Positions 16,513 through 25,301 of a DNA stretch of 64,000 nucleotides are shown piece by piece. Position 1 is the stretch's first letter, and the number at the start of each line of letters is the position of its first letter. Both the position numbers and the translations under genes were made by a program. A model generated the notes under the pieces. It saw only the letters and a program-made list of their open reading frames with translations. It was not told the origin of the DNA and searched no databases. The stretch comes from VBDM01 sp035499735 (lineage in GTDB: Bacteria; Pseudomonadota; Gammaproteobacteria; Burkholderiales; SG8-39), in contig DATJYC010000031.1 of NCBI GenBank assembly GCA_035499735.1, forward strand, positions 62,001 to 126,000, read 5' to 3'.

Positions 16513-17708
16513 CGGCCGGCGAGCGCATCAACCACCCGATCTCCACGCCCGAGCTGGAGCGCCGCTGGGCCGAGGTGCGGGCCGGTATGGCCGAGCAGCG
16601 CGTCGACGCCCTCGTCATGCAATCGAACAACGACTGGATGGGCGGCTACGTCAAGTGGTTCACCGACGTGCCGGCGACGAACGGCTACCCCGTCACGGTG
16701 ATCTTTCCCAAGGACGAGCGCATGACGGTCATCGGCCAGGGGCCCATGGGCGTGGTGCGCGAGTTCGGGCCGCAGGGCGACGGCGTGCGCCGCGGCACCG
16801 CGCGCTTCATCGGCATGCCCTCCTACGCCTCGTGCCCGTATACGGCGGACTACGACGCCGAGCTCGCGGAAAAAGCTCTCGCGCGCTACGCGGGAGGAAC
16901 CATAGGGCTGCTCGGGCGCGCGGCGATGTCCTTCGCGCTCGGCGACCACCTGCGGCGCAAGCTCGCGCGCGCGAAACTCACCGACGCCTCGGACATGGTC
17001 GACCGCGTCAAGGCGGTGAAGAGCCCGGAGGAGCTGGAGCGCATCAGAAGGACCGCGATGCTCCAGGACAAGGCAATGGAGGAGACCTTCGCCGCCATCA
17101 AGCCGGGCATGCGCGAGCTCGAGGTCGCCGCCATCGCCGAGCACGTCGGCCACAGGCACGGCAGCGAGCAGGGCCTGTTCCTCACCGGCTCCGGCCCCGT
17201 CGGCACAGCGGCGGTCTTCGCCAACCGCTACCAGCAGAACCGGGTGCTGCGCGAGGGCGATCAGTTCACCATCCTCATCGAGAACAACGGGCCTGGCGGC
17301 TTCTACACCGAGCTCGGGCGCACCTGCGTGCTCGGCCGGGCGTCGCAGGAGATGAAGGACGAGTTCGCCTTCGTGCTCGAGGCTCAGAAGTTCACCCTCG
17401 AGCGCCTCGTGCCCGGCGCGAAGGCGAGCGAGATCTTCGCCGAATACAACGCATTCATGAAGAAGAACGGGCGCCCCGAGGAGAAGCGGCTGCACTCGCA
17501 CGGACAGGGCTACGACATGGTGGAGCGGCCGCTGGTGCGGCACGACGAGACCATGAGGATAGAGAAGAACATGAACATGGTGTGCCATCCCACGTACGTC
17601 ACCGAGCGCACCTACAGCTGGTGCTGCGACAATTTCCTGATCGGGGAAACGGGCGTCGCGGAGCGGCTGCACAAGTTTCCGCAGAAGATCGTCGAACTAG
17701 GAGGATAG
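16509..17708 (+). CDS. M24 family (creatinase/prolidase-like) protein with altered metal site
   Basis: 399-residue protein with the creatinase N-terminal domain (about 15-150) and the pita-bread M24 domain (about 160-380). The five metal ligands of true aminopeptidases are changed. The first Asp pair appears as LIENNGPGGFYTELGRT, the His is kept in LHSHGQGYDMVERP, but the later Glu positions read MVCHPTYV and CCDNFL. It therefore resembles creatinase, which works without metal, more than a peptidase; C-N hydrolase activity is an inference. Start overlaps the dehydrogenase stop (ATGA). Confidence 0.82.
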   Translation: MTAGERINHPISTPELERRWAEVRAGMAEQRVDALVMQSNNDWMGGYVKWFTDVPATNGYPVTVIFPKDERMTVIGQGPMGVVREFGPQGDGVRRGTARFIGMPSYASCPYTADYDAELAEKALARYAGGTIGLLGRAAMSFALGDHLRRKLARAKLTDASDMVDRVKAVKSPEELERIRRTAMLQDKAMEETFAAIKPGMRELEVAAIAEHVGHRHGSEQGLFLTGSGPVGTAAVFANRYQQNRVLREGDQFTILIENNGPGGFYTELGRTCVLGRASQEMKDEFAFVLEAQKFTLERLVPGAKASEIFAEYNAFMKKNGRPEEKRLHSHGQGYDMVERPLVRHDETMRIEKNMNMVCHPTYVTERTYSWCCDNFLIGETGVAERLHKFPQKIVELGG

Positions 17709-17711
17709 TAG

Positions 17712-18680
17712 ATGAGGACATTTGCGCGCATCCTTGCCTTCGCCGTTTCCTGTGGCGCCCTGGTCGACTCCGCCGCCCAGGATTTTCCGAGCAAGCCGGT
17801 GCACTGGATCCTGTCGCAGCCGGCGGGGTCCTCGCCCGACATCAGCGCGCGGCTCGTCGCCGACGGGCTGTCGAAGGCCTGGACTCAGCAGGTCGTGGTC
17901 GACAACCGCCCCGGCGGCCAGAACGTGATCGGCGCGGTGGCCGCGGCAAAGTCGGCTCCCGACGGCTACACGTACTACTTCGCCACTACCGCCGCGCTCA
18001 TCAGCAATCCCCTCACCTTCAAGTCGCTGCCCTACAACCCCGAGCACGATTTCGTTCCGGTGGCGATGATCGGCAAATCGCCGATGGTGATCGCGGTGAA
18101 CAACGCCGTCCCGGCGAAGTCGATCGCCGAGCTGGTCGCGCTCGACAAGAAGGAGCCGGGCAAGCTCGCCGCCGCGAACGAGGGCACCAAGACCTTCGGC
18201 GGCATGATGAGCCAGCTGCTCAACGTCGCGACCGGCATGCGGCTGCTGCAGGTGCCCTACAACGGCGTGGCGCCCGCGCTGCAGGACACGGTCGCCGGGC
18301 GGACCCAAGTCGTGCTGGTGAGCTCGGCGGCGATGAGCCCGTTCATCAAGCGCGGCGACCTGCGCCCGATCGCGGTCACCTCGGCCAAGCGCGTGTCGGG
18401 CCTGGAGAGCGTCCCGACGATGGCCGAGAGCTTTCCGGGCTTCGAGTACGTCGGCTGGTTCGCGCTCGTCGCGCCGGCGGGGACGCCCGAGGCGATCGTG
18501 CGCAAGGTCAACGCCGACGTGAACGCGGTGCTCGCCAGGGATGACATCCAGAAGCGCCTGCTCGAGCTGGGGGCGATCAACGAGGGCCCGGGCACGCCCG
18601 AGCAGCTCGCGCAGTTCTTCAAGGACGAGCGCGTGCGCTGGGCCAAGCTGGTGAAGGACATCAACCTGCAGCCCGAGTGA
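17712..18680 (+). CDS. Bug-family periplasmic binding protein (3)
   Basis: 322-residue Bug protein with signal peptide (ending DSAAQ) and FPSKPVHWILSQPAGSSPD in place of the more usual VPFPPGG, then SAPDGYTYYF, VPYNGVAPAL and ERVRWAKLVKDINL. It begins four bases after the M24 stop with AGGAGG spanning that stop, inside the operon of dehydrogenase, CocE hydrolase and ThDP enzyme. It probably supplies the substrate that these enzymes process, although no TctAB permease is linked. Confidence 0.9.
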   Translation: MRTFARILAFAVSCGALVDSAAQDFPSKPVHWILSQPAGSSPDISARLVADGLSKAWTQQVVVDNRPGGQNVIGAVAAAKSAPDGYTYYFATTAALISNPLTFKSLPYNPEHDFVPVAMIGKSPMVIAVNNAVPAKSIAELVALDKKEPGKLAAANEGTKTFGGMMSQLLNVATGMRLLQVPYNGVAPALQDTVAGRTQVVLVSSAAMSPFIKRGDLRPIAVTSAKRVSGLESVPTMAESFPGFEYVGWFALVAPAGTPEAIVRKVNADVNAVLARDDIQKRLLELGAINEGPGTPEQLAQFFKDERVRWAKLVKDINLQPE

Positions 18681-19651
18681 GGCCGGCTCTCGCGGCGGCG
18701 CTGCTTTTCGCCTGCGCGGCGTGCGCGCACCGCGCGCCGGCCCCGCTTCCAGCGGAAACGGTCACACTGACGGTCGCCCACGTGGTCAACCCGGGCCTCC
18801 CGAGCATGAACGCGGCCCAGCTCAGGGACGTGCTCGCGACGGCGCGGCGCGGTGCGAAGGAGAATTTCGGCGTGGAGGTGAGCTTCACCGAGCCCGTGGA
18901 GCAATCGCTGAAGGATCTGTTCGATCGCGTCACGCCGGGCGAAGCGCGCGAATGGAACGGCCTGAGCTACGACTTCAAGGGAGGCACGGGGGACCGGAAG
19001 CGCCTCGCGAGGGGATACGCCGCGGCTTTCCGCAGCGACGAGAACAGCCTCGGCGACCTGATCGCGTACGCGCAGCCCTACCTCCTCGCCCCGATCCGCG
19101 AGCGGAACTACGACGGATTCGCCGACGCCGTCACGGCGACGCTCCTCGCGCGGCTGGAAGAGCTCAGGTCCCAGAAGCTCCCTGACGGGCGCGCGCTGAT
19201 CGACGCTTCGCCTGCCAACGAAGTGCTCTACTGGGTCTTCATCGGCAAGCTGTCGTTTCCGTACGACGTCGTCATCACCAACCAGCTGATCGCAAGCGCG
19301 GAGTACGTCGGGTCCTCGGTGCACACCGCCGTCCGCGGGGGCATCACCGCCGGCATCACCACGGACAACCCGTCCGCGCCGCGCGGAATGACGGCGATCG
19401 TGAGCACCTATCCCCTGATCGGCGAGGACGGCCTGATGCGGAGCCTGCGCGGCGGCGAAACCTACTCCGACGCCGAAAGCGCCAGGATCGCCGGCACCCT
19501 GCTGGTCCACGAGATCGGCCACCAGCTGTTCGACTTCGGGCACCCCTACGGAAGGAGCGCGTGCGTGATGAACCCGCCCGAGATGCTGCGCTTCCGCGAA
19601 TGGGCCGGGCGGCTTTCGCCCGCGGACTGTCCAGCCGGCGGCGGGCGATGA
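18677..19651 (+). CDS. putative zinc-metalloprotease-like lipoprotein
   Basis: 324-residue exported protein starting at a GTG that overlaps the Bug stop (GTGA). Lipoprotein-type signal (LLFACAAC). The only strong motif is near the C-terminus: HEIGH (278-282) with a third His at 289 (HEIGHQLFDFGHP) and ACVMNPPEM (C296). This is close to, but one residue longer than, the metzincin HExxHxxGxxH spacing. I do not recognise the rest. Zinc binding is likely, peptidase activity is inferred. Its position between a transport protein and a cupin in a catabolic operon is odd. Confidence 0.7.
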   Translation: MRPALAAALLFACAACAHRAPAPLPAETVTLTVAHVVNPGLPSMNAAQLRDVLATARRGAKENFGVEVSFTEPVEQSLKDLFDRVTPGEAREWNGLSYDFKGGTGDRKRLARGYAAAFRSDENSLGDLIAYAQPYLLAPIRERNYDGFADAVTATLLARLEELRSQKLPDGRALIDASPANEVLYWVFIGKLSFPYDVVITNQLIASAEYVGSSVHTAVRGGITAGITTDNPSAPRGMTAIVSTYPLIGEDGLMRSLRGGETYSDAESARIAGTLLVHEIGHQLFDFGHPYGRSACVMNPPEMLRFREWAGRLSPADCPAGGGR

Positions 19652-20169
19652 GAAGAGTCGTCACCGGGCACGACGATCAGGGGCGCGCCGTCGTGCTGTT
19701 CGACGGCGACGCGCCGCACGCCTTCGTCCTCGAGAAGGCCGGCGGCCTGCGGCTCACCGAGATCTGGGAGACGCGCTCCTCGCCCGCGGACAACACCGGC
19801 AGCGGCGACGCCGCGGATCACGAGCGGCGCATCGAGCCCGTCGTAGGAGGCACCGTGTTCCGCGTCATCGAGTATCCGCCCGACCGCGTGCGCCTCAGGA
19901 CGCTCGACCCGGACCGCTTCTTCCGCGCCATGGGCGCGCACGCGGCGGACGCGACGGCGCGCCGGCACCCCGGCATGCACAAGACGGACACCGTCGACTA
20001 CTGCGTGGTGCTGTCGGGGGAGATCTGGGCGGTACTCGACCAGAACGAGGTGCTGCTGCGCGCCGGCGACTGCCTGGTGCAGCGCGGGACGAACCATGCG
20101 TGGAGCAACCGCACCGACGAGCCCTGCGTGATCGCTTTCGTGCTGATCGCGGCGAAACCCGCCCAATGA
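19648..20169 (+). CDS. cupin-domain protein (1)
   Basis: 173-residue single-domain cupin. Motif 1 area VDYCVVLSGEIWAVLDQNEVLLRAGD and motif 2 CLVQRGTNHAWSNRTDEPC fall at about residues 110-160. The N-terminal part has the conserved RRVVTGHDDQGRAVVLFDGDAP start. It is a close relative of the cupin at 35963-36484 (same length and start motif). Such proteins are often found with aromatic or hydroxyacid catabolic genes, but no reaction is proven. Coupled on both sides by ATGA overlaps. Confidence 0.85.
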   Translation: MRRVVTGHDDQGRAVVLFDGDAPHAFVLEKAGGLRLTEIWETRSSPADNTGSGDAADHERRIEPVVGGTVFRVIEYPPDRVRLRTLDPDRFFRAMGAHAADATARRHPGMHKTDTVDYCVVLSGEIWAVLDQNEVLLRAGDCLVQRGTNHAWSNRTDEPCVIAFVLIAAKPAQ

Positions 20170-21866
20170 TCCTCGACAAGGATGTCGCGGTGCCCATGCG
20201 CGACGGCGCCGTCCTCTGCTGCAACGTCTTTCGCCCGGAGGCGCCCGGAAGCTATCCGGTGCTGATGACGCTCGGGCCCTACGGCAAGGACGTGCATCTC
20301 TCCCAGTTCATGCCCGAGGCGTGGGAGGCGCTCAGGCGCCGCCACCCGGAGGTGCTGGCCGCCTCGTCGTGCAAGTACCTCGTGTTCGAGACGCCCGATC
20401 CCGAGATGTGGACCCCGCACGGCTACGTCGTCGTGAAGGTCGACTCGCGCGGCTCGGGCAAGTCGCCCGGGCGCCTGGACGTGAATTCGCCCGCCGAGTT
20501 CCGCGATTTCCACGACGCGATCGAATGGGCCGCAGTCCAGCCGTGGTCGAGCGGGAAAATAGGCCTCCTCGGCATCTCCTACTACGCGGCTGGACAGTGG
20601 ATGATCGCCGCCGAGCGCCCGCCGCACCTCGCCGCCATGCTGCCCTGGCAGGGAACCTACGACTTCTACCGCGACCGCACGCGCCAGGGGGGGATCCTCG
20701 GTAGCGGGTTCCTCACGCGCTGGTGGAACCGCAGCGTGCTCAGGAACCAGCACGGCAACCCCGACACGCCCCTCCTCGACATCGACACCGGCGAGCGCAA
20801 CACCGGGCCGGCGGCCCTTTCGCCGGGGGAGCTCGCTGCGAACCGCGAGGACTACATCGGCAACCTCCTCGCGCGGCCGCTGAACGGCCCGTGGTACGAG
20901 GAGCGCAGCGCGAAGCTGGAACGTATACAGATACCGGCCCTGGTCGTCGCCAACTGGGGCGGGCTCGGGCTGCACCTGCGCGGAACGATCCTCGGCTACC
21001 TCGGCATCGCTTCGAAGGAGAAATGGCTCAAGGTCCAATCGGGCTCGTACTTCTTTACCTTTCTCCTGCCGCAAAACGTGGCGCTGCAGCGGAAATTCTT
21101 CGACCGCTATCTCAAGGGCATCGACAACGGCTGGGAGGACGAGCTGAAGGTCGAGGTCGAGGTGCGGGCGGCGGACGACACGGTGGCGAAGGTCGTGCGC
21201 GACACGCAATGGCCGCTCTCCGGCACGAAGTGGAGGCGCTTATATCTCGACGCATCGAGCAAGACGCTCGTCGATGCCGCTCCGGCAAACGCCGCGAGCG
21301 CGAGCTACCCGGCGAACGGCGAAGGCGTCACCTTCAGCACCGCGCCGCTCGGCCGCCCGCTCGAATTCGCCGGACCGATCAAGGCGAAGCTCTTCGTCTC
21401 CTCGAGCACGGACGACATGGACCTCTTCGCCACGCTGCGCGCCTTCGACCCGGACGGAAAGGAAGTCACGTTCTTCTCCGCGGTCGAGCCGAAGGCGCCG
21501 GTGTCGCAGGGCTGGCTGCGGGTGTCGCAGCGCAAGCTGGATCCGAAGCGCTCCACCGAATACCAGCCGTGGCATTCGCACGACGAGACGCGGAAGCTCG
21601 CGGCCGGCGAGATCGTCGAGGTCGACCTCGAGATCTGGCCGGGAAGCGCGTCGTTGCCCACAGGCTACCGGCTCGCGCTCACGCTCCAGGGCAGGGACTT
21701 CGAGCGTCCAGCCGCGCCCGGCCTGCAGCGGGGCTCGGGCTGGTTCCTGCACGACGACCCGCGCGACCGGCCTGCCGCGAGCTTCGGCGGCACGCATACG
21801 GTATACAGCGGCGGCGGGCGCGAGGCCTACCTCCTGCTGCCCGAGATTTCCCAGGAGAACCAATGA
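20166..21866 (+). CDS. CocE/NonD-type hydrolase (X-Pro peptidase S15 family)
   Basis: 566-residue alpha/beta hydrolase of the CocE/NonD family, which cleaves esters or amides such as cocaine or glutaryl groups. N-terminal VPMRDGAVLCCNVFRP start, VDSRGSGKSPG (92-102), nucleophile Ser138 in LLGISYYAAGQ, and a C-terminal jelly-roll domain (about 330-560). The latter has PLEFAGPIKAKLFVSSSTDDMDLFATLRAFDPDGK split over the usual positions. No signal peptide, so it is cytoplasmic. Coupled by ATGA to the cupin and to the ThDP enzyme. Confidence 0.88.
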   Translation: MILDKDVAVPMRDGAVLCCNVFRPEAPGSYPVLMTLGPYGKDVHLSQFMPEAWEALRRRHPEVLAASSCKYLVFETPDPEMWTPHGYVVVKVDSRGSGKSPGRLDVNSPAEFRDFHDAIEWAAVQPWSSGKIGLLGISYYAAGQWMIAAERPPHLAAMLPWQGTYDFYRDRTRQGGILGSGFLTRWWNRSVLRNQHGNPDTPLLDIDTGERNTGPAALSPGELAANREDYIGNLLARPLNGPWYEERSAKLERIQIPALVVANWGGLGLHLRGTILGYLGIASKEKWLKVQSGSYFFTFLLPQNVALQRKFFDRYLKGIDNGWEDELKVEVEVRAADDTVAKVVRDTQWPLSGTKWRRLYLDASSKTLVDAAPANAASASYPANGEGVTFSTAPLGRPLEFAGPIKAKLFVSSSTDDMDLFATLRAFDPDGKEVTFFSAVEPKAPVSQGWLRVSQRKLDPKRSTEYQPWHSHDETRKLAAGEIVEVDLEIWPGSASLPTGYRLALTLQGRDFERPAAPGLQRGSGWFLHDDPRDRPAASFGGTHTVYSGGGREAYLLLPEISQENQ

Positions 21867-23503
21867 TCACAGGCGCGCAAGCGATCGTCGACTGCCTCAA
21901 GCGGGAAGGCGTCGACCACGTATTCGGCATACCCGGCACGATGAACCTCCCCATCCTCGACGTGCTGCGCGCGACGCCCGAGATCCGCTTCGTCCTCACC
22001 CGCCACGAGCAGGGTGCTGCCTTCATGGCGTACGGCTACGCCCGCTCGATCCACAAGCCCGCCGTCGTCACCGCAACCGAAGGACCCGGCGTCACGAACC
22101 TGGTGACGGGTATCGGCGCCGCGTACAAGGGCTACGTCCCGGTCATCAGCATCAGCGGCGCGCAGGATCTGTTCGTGCGCGAGAAGGACGCGAGCCAGGA
22201 CATCGACCAGGTGACCCTGCACCGCTCGATCACGAAATGGGCCTACTCCATCCCGTCGGTGGGCAAGATCCAGGAAGCGGTGCGGCGCGCGTTCCGCATC
22301 GCGCTCGCCGAGCCGCTGGGGCCGGTGCACATCGACGTGTCGCGGGACATTCTCGTGCAGCAGACCGAGCCCGAGGCGATCCCGCCCGCGGCGTACCGGC
22401 CCGCGTCGCGGCCCGCCTGCGCGGCGGACGAGCTCGGCCGCGCGGCCGCGCTCGTCGCGCGCGCCGAGCGGCCCATCCTGCTCGCCGGCGGCGGCGTCCT
22501 GCGCGAGGGCGCGCTCGCATCGCTGCAGAGACTCGCGGAAGCGACCGGGATACCGGTCGCCACGCTCCAGTACCACCCGGACGCGTTCCCGACCAGCCAC
22601 CCGCTCTCCCTCGGGCCCCTTGGCCGCAACGGCTACTCGAGCGCGAACCGCGCGATGCCGCAGGCCGACGTCGTCGTGGCGCTGGGCGCGCACATCGACA
22701 CCTTCTCGACGACCTTCAAGTACGGGATCATCGCCAAGGAGGCGAAGCTCATCCACCACAGCCCGGTGGGAACGGACATCGGCGTCGTGTTCCCGGTGAC
22801 GCTGGCGGTCGCGGGGTCCACGGCAAGCTTCATCGACGGTCTCGCCTCGGGGCTCGCCCGAAAGAAATGGCAATGGGCGGACGTCGCGAAGCTGCGCGCC
22901 GACTGGGACGCCGAGCGAAAGAAATTGCTCGATCCAAAGCGCACGCCCGTCCTGCCGCCGGTCGTGGCGGCGGCGGTGCGCGAGGCTTTGCCCGAGGACG
23001 GCATCGTGATCGTCGACGCGGGCAACGCGGGCAAGCACATGCGCGTCTTCATGGACACCTTCCACCCCGACACCTACATGTATACAGACGACTGGGGATC
23101 GGTCGGGGCGGCCTTCCCCATCGCCATGGGCGCCAAGCTCGCGCGGCCGAGGCAGCCGGTCGTCGCGGCGCTCGGCGACATGGGCATGATGTGCAACCTC
23201 GGCGAGCTCGAGACCGCCGTGCGCGAGCGCATCCCGGTCGTGTGCGTCGTGTTCAACGATCTCGGCCTCGGCAACGAGCGCGCCTTCCAGAAGGAGCTCT
23301 ACGGCGGGCGCACTTTCGCGGTCGACTACGGCGACGTCGACTTCGCCGCGCTCGCGCGCGTGTTCGGCTGCCACGGCGAACGGGTCACCGAGCCCTCGAA
23401 GGTCCTGCTCGCCGTGAAGCGCGCGCTCGCGAGCGGCCTTCCGGCGGTCGTCGACGTCGTGATCGACAAAGACACCCACGCCGCGGTGGTGCACAAGGCC
23501 TAG
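21863..23503 (+). CDS. ThDP-dependent acetolactate-synthase-like enzyme (1)
   Basis: 546-residue thiamine-diphosphate enzyme of the acetolactate synthase/benzoylformate decarboxylase superfamily. N-terminal PYR domain with the cofactor-activating Glu in TRHEQGAAFMAYGYAR (about residue 50), central domain, and C-terminal PP domain. The Mg/ThDP motif is GDMGMMCNLGELETAVRERIP (variant of GDG...NN) ending VVFND. Last gene of the seven-gene operon, overlapping the converging dehydrogenase gene by four bases. With the D-hydroxyacid dehydrogenase it suggests 2-oxoacid decarboxylation or carboligation; the exact reaction is unknown. Confidence 0.87.
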   Translation: MITGAQAIVDCLKREGVDHVFGIPGTMNLPILDVLRATPEIRFVLTRHEQGAAFMAYGYARSIHKPAVVTATEGPGVTNLVTGIGAAYKGYVPVISISGAQDLFVREKDASQDIDQVTLHRSITKWAYSIPSVGKIQEAVRRAFRIALAEPLGPVHIDVSRDILVQQTEPEAIPPAAYRPASRPACAADELGRAAALVARAERPILLAGGGVLREGALASLQRLAEATGIPVATLQYHPDAFPTSHPLSLGPLGRNGYSSANRAMPQADVVVALGAHIDTFSTTFKYGIIAKEAKLIHHSPVGTDIGVVFPVTLAVAGSTASFIDGLASGLARKKWQWADVAKLRADWDAERKKLLDPKRTPVLPPVVAAAVREALPEDGIVIVDAGNAGKHMRVFMDTFHPDTYMYTDDWGSVGAAFPIAMGAKLARPRQPVVAALGDMGMMCNLGELETAVRERIPVVCVVFNDLGLGNERAFQKELYGGRTFAVDYGDVDFAALARVFGCHGERVTEPSKVLLAVKRALASGLPAVVDVVIDKDTHAAVVHKA

Positions 23504-24402
23504 ACCATCCGCCGGAAGTGCGCCTCCATCCGGGCGGCGTCGGGCTTGACGCCGGTGAAGAGCTCGAAGGCTTCGACCGCCTGCCACACGGCCATTCCTC
23601 CGCCGTCCAGCGTGCGACAGCCACGACTTCTCGCGACGCGCAGCAGCTCCGTCTCGAGCGGAACGTAGACCACCTCCACCACCCACATCCCGGGACGCAG
23701 CAGCGAGGGATCGAACGGCAGGCCGGGATAGCTCGCCATTCCGGTCGGCGTCGCGTGGACGATTCCGTCGGCCCTCTTGGCCACGGAAGCCGCCTCGTCG
23801 GACGAAACGAGAACGCGGTCCGGAAACCGCGCCGCCATGCGCTTCGCGAGGGCCTTGGCGCGCGCCTCGTCGCGGTCGACGATGAAGAGCCGCTCGGTCC
23901 CCGATTCGAGCAGCGCGTACGCAACCGCCGAGCCCGCGCCGCCGGCGCCGATCAGGGCCACCGACTGCCTCGCTGCGTCCGCGAGCTTCTCGCGGAACGG
24001 GATCGCGAATCCCGCGCGGTCCGTGTTGAACCCCTTGCGCGCGCCCTGGCGGAACACTACGGTGTTGACCGCGTCGATGGCGCGGGCCTCCTCCGAGAGC
24101 TCGTCGAGGAGCGGCAGCACGGCCTGCTTGCACGGGTGGGTGATGTTCAGTCCGGCGAATCCCATGGCCTGCGCCGATTCGATCAGCCTTGGGAGATCGG
24201 CGACAGTCTGGCCCGCCAGCGCGAGATCGATCAGCTCGTAGTGAAGCGTGAGGCCCTGATGCCGGGCCTCCTCTTCGTGCAGCGCCGGGGAGCGCGACCC
24301 CTGGATACCCTCGCCGATGAGGCCGATCAGGAACTTGCCCTTGGCCGCGCGGCTCGGCGCCAGAGCGCTGACGTCTCCGTTCTGGCCTTCCGTTTGCGCC
24401 AT
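23500..24402 (-). CDS. quinate/shikimate dehydrogenase-like protein
   Basis: 300-residue member of the shikimate dehydrogenase family. The substrate-binding start LIGEGIQGSRSPALHEEE is of the catabolic quinate/shikimate dehydrogenase type rather than typical biosynthetic AroE. Catalytic Lys92 (NITHPCKQ), Asn126/Asp128 (GFNTDRAGF) and the nucleotide-binding LIGAGGAGSAVAYAL (150-164) are present. Most likely it oxidises quinate or shikimate with NAD(P). Together with the AroQ and QuiC-like genes about 10 kb on, it completes a route to protocatechuate. Last gene of a four-gene minus operon. Confidence 0.87.
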   Translation of the reverse strand: MAQTEGQNGDVSALAPSRAAKGKFLIGLIGEGIQGSRSPALHEEEARHQGLTLHYELIDLALAGQTVADLPRLIESAQAMGFAGLNITHPCKQAVLPLLDELSEEARAIDAVNTVVFRQGARKGFNTDRAGFAIPFREKLADAARQSVALIGAGGAGSAVAYALLESGTERLFIVDRDEARAKALAKRMAARFPDRVLVSSDEAASVAKRADGIVHATPTGMASYPGLPFDPSLLRPGMWVVEVVYVPLETELLRVARSRGCRTLDGGGMAVWQAVEAFELFTGVKPDAARMEAHFRRMV

Positions 24403-24419
24403 TCGCTCTTCGGCTCGAA

Positions 24420-25301
24420 TCAGGAACGATGCGGTGCGGCTATGGTAAGCCCTGCCGAAGTGCCGGTCACGCCCAGCGCCGGCTCGCGATCGTCGGATGC
24501 GTTCAGGAAATTGTCAGTCGCCCTGAGCGCCAGCTTGACGTATTCCTCGACGCCCAGGAGCTTCGATAGAAAGGCCCGGGGGATCTCGAGCGCGCATGGT
24601 ATCGCCGGCGGGAGACACGCCAGGATCTCGCGGACCGGGAGGCCGCCCTCCCCGGGAAACAGGCGCGCGAACCGCGCGGCGTGGATGATCTCCTCCTTCG
24701 TCGCCGGCGCCTGGGCAGGCGCATCGCACACCTGGGCGTAGCGGAACCACTGGCGCGGCAGCTTTCTCAGCTCGTCCAGGCTCGAGCCCGAGCGCGCGAA
24801 GTGGAGCGTGTCGACGAGCACGCCCGCGTTGGGCTGGCGGGCTTCGCGCAGCACCTTCGCGGCGGCCGCGAGGTCCGCGGTCTCCGTCCACGATATGAAC
24901 TCGAGATCGATCCCCAGTCCCAGGGGCAGGGCGAGCTCGCACAGCGCCACGAAGCGCTCGAGGGCGCGGCGGCGGTCGGGATCGGGAAGCTGGGTGAGGA
25001 CGTGCGCGGCGCCGAGCTCCGCGCCGGCCTCGAGAATGGGCAGGTAACTGCGCGCGTCGTTGTCCGGACCCATCCGGGCGAGCTCGATGTCGAGGACCCT
25101 TACGCCGGTATCGGCGAGGCGCGCTTTCGTCTCCGTCATCAGCGCCCGGTCGTCGGCGAGCGCGTACAGCGGCTCGGTCGGGGTCACCCGGTTCAGCCGC
25201 AATCCGACGTACTTGTAGCCGGCTCGCGCGGCGACTTCCACGAGCCGCGGAGGAGTCAGCGACAGCGCGCTCAGGTGCGCGAGGGAGAATTCGTATTTCA
25301 T
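24420..25301 (-). CDS. TIM-barrel sugar phosphate isomerase/epimerase-like protein
   Basis: 293-residue AP-endonuclease-2-type TIM barrel. Metal-ligand candidates appear as IDLEFISW (Glu), LVDTLHF (Asp, His), YAQVCDA (Gln) and CALEIPRA (Glu). This is the same set as in isomerases/epimerases and in 3-dehydroshikimate dehydratases. Its stop lies 17 bases before the quinate/shikimate dehydrogenase and its start overlaps the ThDP gene (ATGA). The start at 25301 gives MKYEFSLAHLSALSLTPP. Substrate not determined; a cyclic polyol or keto acid is plausible from context. Confidence 0.82.
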   Translation of the reverse strand: MKYEFSLAHLSALSLTPPRLVEVAARAGYKYVGLRLNRVTPTEPLYALADDRALMTETKARLADTGVRVLDIELARMGPDNDARSYLPILEAGAELGAAHVLTQLPDPDRRRALERFVALCELALPLGLGIDLEFISWTETADLAAAAKVLREARQPNAGVLVDTLHFARSGSSLDELRKLPRQWFRYAQVCDAPAQAPATKEEIIHAARFARLFPGEGGLPVREILACLPPAIPCALEIPRAFLSKLLGVEEYVKLALRATDNFLNASDDREPALGVTGTSAGLTIAAPHRS

